A stretch of 64,000 nucleotides of DNA from Bryobacteraceae bacterium (GTDB lineage: Bacteria; Acidobacteriota; Terriglobia; Bryobacterales; Bryobacteraceae), in contig JAIEMJ010000013.1 in NCBI GenBank assembly GCA_019752335.1, positions 62,001 through 126,000 on the forward strand, read 5' to 3'. Each line of letters opens with the position of its first letter. Within the stretch, counting starts at the first letter, position 1. Below the pieces are notes generated by a model that was not told the origin of the DNA, did no database searches, and worked only from the letters and a program-made list of their open reading frames with translations. Positions 59,291-64,000 of this stretch are shown one piece after another. The position numbers and the translations under genes were made by a program.

Positions 59291-59596
59291 GGCGTGGTGG
59301 CTCCCTTGCAACTACCGGGATAATCCTTACCGGCTATGCACGCTGGCGGAAAGGTCACCGGGTTGGTCGATTCTGGAATGAATTGGGCGGTGTTCCATCG
59401 CGGAGTGGAGGAAGGGGCGATTGCGCTTCGTAGGCCTTGATCACGCATTCAGTAGCGGATAGTGGAATGTCTTGCGGAAGGCTCACATCGTTTTGTGAGG
59501 CTTGGCCGATTTGCGCGACAGTCCTCACAATTTGGAGGTGATCCAAACGGTGTGCGCTTGAGGCCGTCTGTCAGCCGCAGTGTGCGGGTCGAATAC
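59291..59596. other. Gap downstream of the IS66 remnants
   Basis: No gene supported. The frame continuing from the IS66 remnant loses the family pattern and the other readings are short. It probably holds decayed mobile DNA and the end of the oxidoreductase transcript. Confidence 0.4.
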
Positions 59597-60592
59597 TCAG
59601 CCGGCCAGATCGATGACGACCTTGCCAATTTCTCCCGCTTGAACGGCAGCATAGGCATCATTAACCTCATCCCAACCGAACCGCCGCTGATTTAGCAAGG
59701 GAACTAGTTTTCCTTCGCCCGCGAGGTTGGCCGCCTCCTCAAGGATGTGGCCGTGATGACCCCGATCGGTGCCAGTCAACAGCGGTAGCAAAGTGAAAAC
59801 CCCGGAGTACGTGGCGCCACGAAAGGATAACGGCGCTAGTGAGTGGGTGCTCCATCCCAGGCAACTGACCACGTGGCCGGTATATTTTTTGACGGCTGCG
59901 AACGATTCGTCTATCGTCGCTCCGCCGACAGTATCATAGACGATATCGAAGCCCACTCCTTGCGTATGATGCTGAACATATTCTTTGACGGGCGTTGTCT
60001 TGTAGTCGATGGACTTAGCGTCGAATCCGCTGACAATCAATTGCTTCTCGGATGAGACCGTTGCAAAGACTTTCGCTCCAAAGGCCTTCGCCAGCTGAAC
60101 TGCGACGTGACCCACGCCTCCCGCACCAGCATGCACCAACACGAGTTGTCCCTCCCTCACGCGAGCGCGGTCAACCAATCCTTCCCAAGCAGTGATCGTT
60201 ACCAGCGGTAGGGCCGCGGCTTGCCGCATCGATAGAGATTTGGGCTTTATCGCAAGCAAGTCGGCATCGGCAACCACGAACTCAGCCAACGTACCAGGTA
60301 TTCCGCCAACTCCTCCAACCATGCCATAAACTTCGTCACCGGGGCGCAATTGGGTTGGTCCCGGTCCAATTGCTTCGACTGTGCCTGCCATATCCAGCCC
60401 CAACACTGCGGGTAAGGGCTGCTTGGCATGGGGCGCTTTACCTGCGCGAATTTTCGTGTCGAGCGGGTTGACGCCGCTTGCCTTTACCCGCACCAGCACC
60501 TGTCCGAAATCCGGAGCCGGAATCGGAAGTTCCACGCGCTGAAACGGGCCGTTTGCAGTCTCGACTAAATATGCCCGCATAGATCGGTGCAT
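59597..60592 (-). CDS. Zinc-type/quinone oxidoreductase (MDR family)
   Basis: A 331-residue medium-chain dehydrogenase/reductase without the structural zinc Cys set, so a quinone oxidoreductase-like enzyme. GLDMAGTVEAIG and VLVHAGAGGVGHVAVQLAK (the nucleotide loop) are visible, along with YDTVGG and QRRFGWDEVNDAYAAVQAG. It probably uses NADPH to reduce a quinone or enone. It begins eight bases after the histidine kinase stop, on the same strand. Confidence 0.9.
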   Translation of the reverse strand: MHRSMRAYLVETANGPFQRVELPIPAPDFGQVLVRVKASGVNPLDTKIRAGKAPHAKQPLPAVLGLDMAGTVEAIGPGPTQLRPGDEVYGMVGGVGGIPGTLAEFVVADADLLAIKPKSLSMRQAAALPLVTITAWEGLVDRARVREGQLVLVHAGAGGVGHVAVQLAKAFGAKVFATVSSEKQLIVSGFDAKSIDYKTTPVKEYVQHHTQGVGFDIVYDTVGGATIDESFAAVKKYTGHVVSCLGWSTHSLAPLSFRGATYSGVFTLLPLLTGTDRGHHGHILEEAANLAGEGKLVPLLNQRRFGWDEVNDAYAAVQAGEIGKVVIDLAG

Positions 60593-60599
60593 GACTTAC

Positions 60600-63500
60600 T
60601 TACCTCATTCTGGATCGCTTGAGAAAAGCGATGAGTTTCTTAAAGCGGCCGCCGGAAGAGGCCTTGGCTGGAAACGCAATTTCGGCTGGAACGGCCAGAC
60701 GAACCTCAGTCCCATGACCCGGGCGACTAAAGAGGTCGAGCGAGGCCCCGATTTGCTTGGCTCGTTCTTTCATGCCGCGAATCCCAAAGTGCCCCTTTCG
60801 CCCTTGAACCAGGAGATCTTCCTCGACTCCTCGACCATCATCTCGAACAGTCAACCGCAGTCCATCCACATACGAAATGTCGACTTGAATCGATCTCGCA
60901 TCGGAATGCTGCATCGCATTGGCGATCGCTTCCGAAGCGATGCGAAATACCTCGTATCGGACCAATGGATCCAGGGCATCGCTTTCGCCGGTAACGCTCA
61001 GAGAAACTTCCGCAGAACTGCGATGTTGCGCTTGTATCGCTGCAAGGGCCCGAGGCAGATCATTCACATCACTAACCGTGTCTCGAAGGCCCGCAAGCGC
61101 GGTTCGCGACTGGGAGAGCGCCAAGTCCAGTTGGTCCAACGCACGAAGCAGTGAGCCCTTCACAACCGGCATTGAATCCGGCACCTTTTCGGTCGCATTT
61201 TCGACAATCATTGTTGATCCAGAAATCGCTTGGACGACGGTGTCGTGCAATTCTTGGGCAATCCTGATGCGCTCCAATGCGCGCTCCTCAGAACGGACTC
61301 GAATTTTGCTTAACGCATTTTGGACCTTCAGGTTATAAAGCGTCCAGGCCGCAGATCCGACCACTGCAAACATCGCTGCCGCGAACCACCATGTCTGATA
61401 GAAAAAGGGCAACTGCCGAATTCGAAGAGTCGGTGAGTCGTGCCAGTGGCCCTCGCTCGAACTCGCGGATACTCGAAATACGTATTCGCCAGGGCGCAAA
61501 TCGTTGTAGTATGCGGTGCGGCGTGTGCCAACGTTCACCCAGTCTGAATCGACGGGCTCAAGTTTGTAGCGAAAGTGCAACGCTTCCGGACTTGCAAAAT
61601 TGAGGGCGCTGTATTCAATGGCTAGAGATCGGGCACCGGGCGAGATACGTAAGGAATCTTCGGAAGCCTGAGTCGCGCCGTCAACGCTTACTTGCTCGAT
61701 CAGTACTGGAAAGGCATTGCCTCGCGCCCGTCCTGGTGGGGGAGGTTCAACCTCCACCAGGCCCGTTGCGCTTGGGAAGTAAAGATCTCCATTATCTGTA
61801 CGCAGAGAATGCGGGTAGCCGCGAGTCACCATGGCGATGATGCGCACGCCGTCCGACCTTCCATGGATCGTCGGATTCAATCGGGATACCTTTCCCTCCG
61901 CGTAGGCATCCAAGCTCTGCCGTTCGATCGAGAAAATTCCGCCATAACCAACCATCCACAGACGCTCATTGGCATCTTCTGCCAAAGCGAAAACTTGATC
62001 CGATGGCAAACCAGCCTGAGAGCCAACTGTGTGAAGCACACCGCGGTGGAACCAGCTTAATCCCCCCACGGAGCCAATCCAGAGACGCCCGTCGTCGGTG
62101 ATCAAAAGTGAATAAACGTTGGGCGAACGCAGTCCCTGATCTCTGCCAAAGTTATCAATCTGGTCTCCCTTGAGCCGGTAGAGTCCTCCGCCCGTGTTAG
62201 CGCCAGCCCACAGCACCCCATCGTTGTCCTCCGCAAGCGTCGCAATCGAGTTGTCCCGCAAGCCCGTGAACCTAAGTTGCGGCCCGTTCCAACGAAAAAG
62301 CCCGCGGTTCCTGGTTGCGAGGAAGATGGAACCGTCCCGGCTACGCAGTGCGCAACTGACCTGTAGCGATGCGAGGGCGGGAACCGGCGTGGTTCGATTC
62401 GGGGTCCATAGATAGCCGCCGTTGTCACTGCCAATGAAAAGCCGCTCCCCACCCATTGCTAACATGGTCAATGGCATTGGCTTTCCTGGAATTCGAGTTG
62501 GCCAAGTTGTCGCCCGACCTCCGACTATTCGGGTTACTCCCTCGGACGAAGCTGTCCAAATCGATCCACCTTCCCCGCGAAGAATCGGACCCGGATTCTT
62601 GACGGCTCCTTCACGCTCCGTAAAGATTCTGATTGGCGCGTCCCTGAGTCGATCCAACCCTCCGCGGGTCGCCGCCCAGAGATTTCCCTCACGGTCCTCC
62701 ATCGCATCCGAAGTGAAGTCCGCGCTGAGTCCTAACTTTTGGTCCATCTTGGCAAGGTGCCCATTTGAAACGCGGTAGAGCCCCGTCGAGGCGGAGATCC
62801 ACATGTTTTTGTCTCGATCCACCATGCAGCCGATTGCGTAGATCACCTCGCGATTGATCAGCTCGTCGACAACAAAACCGGATCCATTCCAGTAGGAAAC
62901 GCCTTTGACTCCAGTTGCCCAAAGCTTACCGTCGTGGTCCTGGCAAAGGCCGGTCAATCGGTTGTGGGCGAGACCATTCTCCATAGTGAAGTTTTCCAGC
63001 TTGTCGCCACGAATCCTGTACACGCCGGCACCGAATGTAGAAAACCAGACGTCTCCGTCCTTTTCGAAAAATGAGTTTACTGGAATTGGGGGCAGCTTGA
63101 TGGGCAGCGTTTCGATGCCGTCCTCGGTCAACCGTGCAATCTTCCCCTCGCGAGTCCCGATCCACAATCGACCGTCTTGGGTCCGGTATAGAGCCATGAT
63201 GTCATCCGACGGAAGCCCATCTTTGGTCGTGAAAGTACGAAAATGGCCACGCACCAAGTGAGAAATGCCGCCCCCCAGGGTTGCCACCCAGAGCGATCCA
63301 TCTGAATCGACCTGGAGATCTTGAATCGTGCTGCTCTCAAGTCCATCCGATCCAGCCCGGAAGGTGGTGAAGCGGACTCCGTCAAATCGCACCAACCCCC
63401 CGCGCGTTCCGAGCCACAAGTATCCATCCGGTGTCTGCTTCAGTCGGCGTACAGCCTGAAGGCCTGCGTCCGCAGTCCAGGAGGTATGAACATACTGGGA

Positions 63501-63620
63501 GATCGCTCGATCTGGGCTGAGCGCCATTACGGTCGGCACGCAAACTGTAGCCCAAGTCCAGAGTGCCAAGAGGCACCCTATACGTGCTGGAAACGCTATG
63601 AAGGTTTGCGGAAGAAACAC
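60600..63620 (-). CDS. Two-component propeller sensor histidine kinase
   Basis: A 1006-residue hybrid-size sensor. An N-terminal signal segment (IGCLLALWTWATVCVPTV) is followed by about 14 two-component-regulator propeller repeats (TPDGYLWLGTRGGLVRFDG, QDGRLWIGTREGKIARL and others), a Y_Y_Y domain (FRYKLEPVDSDWV, GEYVFRVSASSSEG), one membrane helix (WWFAAAMFAVVGSAAWTLY), and a HisKA_3/HATPase pair (AQELHDTVVQAIS with the phospho-His; EAIANAMQHSDARS; GHFGIRGMKERAKQIG). It should phosphorylate a NarL-type regulator, not found here. Confidence 0.92.
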   Translation of the reverse strand: MFLPQTFIAFPARIGCLLALWTWATVCVPTVMALSPDRAISQYVHTSWTADAGLQAVRRLKQTPDGYLWLGTRGGLVRFDGVRFTTFRAGSDGLESSTIQDLQVDSDGSLWVATLGGGISHLVRGHFRTFTTKDGLPSDDIMALYRTQDGRLWIGTREGKIARLTEDGIETLPIKLPPIPVNSFFEKDGDVWFSTFGAGVYRIRGDKLENFTMENGLAHNRLTGLCQDHDGKLWATGVKGVSYWNGSGFVVDELINREVIYAIGCMVDRDKNMWISASTGLYRVSNGHLAKMDQKLGLSADFTSDAMEDREGNLWAATRGGLDRLRDAPIRIFTEREGAVKNPGPILRGEGGSIWTASSEGVTRIVGGRATTWPTRIPGKPMPLTMLAMGGERLFIGSDNGGYLWTPNRTTPVPALASLQVSCALRSRDGSIFLATRNRGLFRWNGPQLRFTGLRDNSIATLAEDNDGVLWAGANTGGGLYRLKGDQIDNFGRDQGLRSPNVYSLLITDDGRLWIGSVGGLSWFHRGVLHTVGSQAGLPSDQVFALAEDANERLWMVGYGGIFSIERQSLDAYAEGKVSRLNPTIHGRSDGVRIIAMVTRGYPHSLRTDNGDLYFPSATGLVEVEPPPPGRARGNAFPVLIEQVSVDGATQASEDSLRISPGARSLAIEYSALNFASPEALHFRYKLEPVDSDWVNVGTRRTAYYNDLRPGEYVFRVSASSSEGHWHDSPTLRIRQLPFFYQTWWFAAAMFAVVGSAAWTLYNLKVQNALSKIRVRSEERALERIRIAQELHDTVVQAISGSTMIVENATEKVPDSMPVVKGSLLRALDQLDLALSQSRTALAGLRDTVSDVNDLPRALAAIQAQHRSSAEVSLSVTGESDALDPLVRYEVFRIASEAIANAMQHSDARSIQVDISYVDGLRLTVRDDGRGVEEDLLVQGRKGHFGIRGMKERAKQIGASLDLFSRPGHGTEVRLAVPAEIAFPAKASSGGRFKKLIAFLKRSRMR

Positions 63621-63658
63621 TGGGGAATCACGTAGTATTGACGATTTAGCCTTTAATT

Positions 63659-64000
63659 TTAAGCGATCTGGCTATGGAGTTGCTTTGCCTCAACGACAGG
63701 AGGCACGATGCCGAGGCGTCGAATCCGGTACAAAAGAGTGGTCCGGGGGACACCGAGCCTGGCGGCTGCGCCATCAGCCCCGCCTACTCTCCAGCCAACC
63801 TCCTGGAGGGTGCGACGTATACAATCTCGCTCCACCTCCAGCAGAGTCCTTGGCGCTGGTTCAAACGCCGGTGCCTCATCTCCCAGTTGCCAAACGGGAG
63901 CTTCCAACACGGGACCGCCGGACAGGATAACAGAACGCTCGACAAAATTCTGAAGTTCACGAATGTTGCCAGGCCAGGAATAACGGCAAAGATGTTGCAT
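63659..64000 (-). CDS. Sigma-54-dependent regulator, 3' part only (window edge)
   Basis: The 3' end of an NtrC-family gene: YSWPGNIRELQNFVERSVIL of the AAA+ C-terminal subdomain, then a Fis-type helix-turn-helix (DCIRRTLQEVGWRVGGADGAAARLG with RTTLLYRIRRLGI). The gene continues beyond the window. Start and receiver domain are not visible. It precedes the histidine kinase on the same strand by 38 bases. Confidence 0.88.
   Translation of the reverse strand: MQHLCRYSWPGNIRELQNFVERSVILSGGPVLEAPVWQLGDEAPAFEPAPRTLLEVERDCIRRTLQEVGWRVGGADGAAARLGVPRTTLLYRIRRLGIVPPVVEAKQLHSQIA

Noticed and set aside
1-64000. CRISPR arrays or cas genes
   Set aside because: No regularly spaced direct repeats were seen and no Cas proteins are present; the Cas4-like signature belongs to the helicase fusion.

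Overview
The window looks like a chromosomal segment of an Acidobacteriota soil bacterium, probably of the Solibacter/Bryobacter group. This is inferred from family content: a secreted TIGR03437-type protein with signature Solibacter architecture, a CadC-type winged-helix/TPR regulator, a two-component propeller histidine kinase, BsuPI-domain secreted proteins and an IS21 element. No 16S gene is present, so the taxonomy is an inference.

Layout. (1) 1-2.2 kb: host genes on the minus strand (DinB-like protein, ribose-5-phosphate isomerase A, a small membrane protein, a PhyH-type dioxygenase). (2) 2.23-36.94 kb: an intact tRNA-Leu(CAG) followed by a 34.6 kb integrated element. A 55-bp copy of the tRNA 3' half occurs at both ends (2265-2319 and 36884-36938), and excisionase and tyrosine integrase genes sit just inside the right end. 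The element carries a MobF relaxase, a VirD4-like coupling ATPase, an ArdC-type antirestriction protein, an H-NS-like protein and many small accessory genes. It has no recognisable mating-pore genes, so it is best described as an integrative and mobilizable element. (3) Its cargo is defence-rich: a Fic protein with a triple operator; a complete type II CBASS operon (WYL repressor, HNH-SAVED effector, CD-NTase, Cap2 E1/E2, Cap3 protease); a DNA methyltransferase convergent with a 1419-residue nuclease-helicase; and an HNH protein. A second integrase lies between two more tRNA 3' remnants, tRNA-Arg(ACG) and tRNA-Leu(UAG)-like, so the island was assembled by repeated tRNA-targeted insertions. Four unrecognised genes at 20.2-23.1 kb form a further cassette.

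(4) 36.9-39.4 kb: scarred host DNA with the original tRNA terminator, a truncated integrase, a fragment of a metal P-type ATPase and a 5'-truncated outer-membrane barrel gene, followed by a STAS gene. (5) 39.3-47.2 kb: a large wHTH-TolB-TPR regulator, then a run of six exported-protein genes on the plus strand (BsuPI, TIGR03437, two paralogous small proteins flanking a retropepsin-like protease, and a zinc peptidase). (6) 47.3-54.2 kb: LysR with a divergent class C beta-lactamase-like hydrolase, a VOC protein, and a MarR-led run with an old yellow enzyme, a cupin and an Asp/Glu racemase-like protein. (7) 54.2-59.4 kb: a mobile-element graveyard with a broken metallo-beta-lactamase-fold gene, a recombinase remnant, a complete four-gene IS21-type element, a serine recombinase with compensating frameshifts, and two head-to-head IS66 remnants. 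(8) 59.6-64 kb: an NADPH:quinone oxidoreductase-like gene, a propeller histidine kinase and the 3' end of a sigma-54 regulator.

How the parts work together. Integrase, excisionase and the tRNA repeats should allow excision. Relaxase and coupling protein should allow transfer with a helper conjugation machine. ArdC would protect the incoming DNA, and CBASS and the other defence genes would give the carrier a benefit.
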